DNA from: Candidatus Bathyarchaeota archaeon
GTDB taxonomy: Archaea; Thermoproteota; Bathyarchaeia; TCS64
DNA length: 5,453 bases
Direction: 5' to 3'
Assembly: GCA_030691555.1 (NCBI GenBank)
Contig: JAUYEB010000045.1
Location: 1-5,453 of the forward strand
Part shown: positions 5,366 to 5,453 of the stretch, in pieces
How positions within the stretch are numbered: position 1 is the stretch's first letter
How the letters are laid out: the number at the start of each line of letters is the position of its first letter
Position numbers and translations under genes: made by a program
The notes under the pieces: model-generated
Seen by the model: only the letters and a program-made list of their open reading frames with translations
Told to the model about the DNA's origin: nothing
Database searches by the model: none

Positions 5366-5453
5366 CTACATCCCCTTTATCTTCCTCATCTCTTCGGCCA
5401 CCTTCGCCTTCATCCCCTCGAAGTACTCCTCGGCCGACTGGAGCCCCTCGACC
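5366..5453 (-). CDS. Unrecognised protein, C-terminal 28 codons, start outside window
   Basis: The minus-strand frame entering from the window's right edge ends at a TAG (5368-5366), one base before the TTG of the first DGC gene. The visible end contains SAEEYFEGMKAKVAEEMRKI, a charged amphipathic helix rich in Glu, Lys and Met with no cysteine. It is probably the first visible gene of the DGC-DGC-OsmC operon. The reasons for calling it coding are the tight junction, the helical composition, and the fact that the other two frames give no better peptide. The family cannot be named from this fragment. The operon promoter must lie beyond the window. Confidence 0.6.
   Translation of the reverse strand, partial: VEGLQSAEEYFEGMKAKVAEEMRKIKGM

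Noticed and set aside
1..5453. CRISPR array, tRNA/rRNA genes, insertion sequence or integrase
   Set aside because: No regularly spaced repeats, cloverleaf-like sequence, transposase motif or terminal inverted repeats were seen, and nearly all the window is filled by protein genes.

Overview
The window is a GC-rich stretch of archaeal DNA. The main evidence is a complete ABCE1/Rli1 ribosome-recycling ATPase, a protein found in archaea and eukaryotes but not bacteria. It sits in compact polycistronic gene arrangements with GTG and TTG starts, AT-rich TATA-like elements about 30 bases before starts, and frequent AGG arginine codons. Together these suggest a thermophilic archaeon of the Thermoproteota (TACK) side, but the exact lineage cannot be fixed from this sequence alone.

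Layout. (1) Positions 1-1460, plus strand: the C-terminal end of an FGGY-family sugar kinase of xylulokinase type, then, 39 bases later, a complete xylose-isomerase-like TIM-barrel protein. Together they look like an isomerase/kinase route for a pentose or similar sugar. (2) Positions 1470-2237, minus strand: a compact trypsin-fold serine peptidase without a visible signal peptide, converging on the isomerase gene with only 9 bases between stops. (3) Positions 2238-2301: a short divergent promoter region with one TATA-like element. (4) Positions 2302-4092, plus strand: ABCE1/Rli1. (5) Positions 4093-4129: a short convergent gap within a two-part stem-loop carrying a T8 tract on the minus strand, probably a terminator. 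(6) Positions 4130-5453, minus strand: a tight operon read right to left. It contains the last 28 codons of an unknown helical protein, two tandem DGC-domain (four-cysteine, putative zinc-binding) proteins joined by an ATGA overlap, and an OsmC-family protein that follows the second DGC gene directly in the same frame.

The most interesting part is the minus-strand DGC-DGC-OsmC operon. It is cysteine-rich and looks like a small thiol- or metal-handling module. Its OsmC member appears to have lost the second catalytic cysteine (a serine stands there). Its N-terminal strand is encoded between the upstream TAG stop and the first canonical start codon, so how its translation begins is unclear. The second point of interest is the sugar-isomerase-like protein, which keeps nearly all xylose isomerase active-site residues but seems to have histidine at one of the aspartate metal-ligand positions. 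Isomerase/kinase pentose routes are also uncommon in archaea, where oxidative pentose pathways are better known. No tRNA, rRNA, CRISPR array, insertion sequence or integrase was seen.
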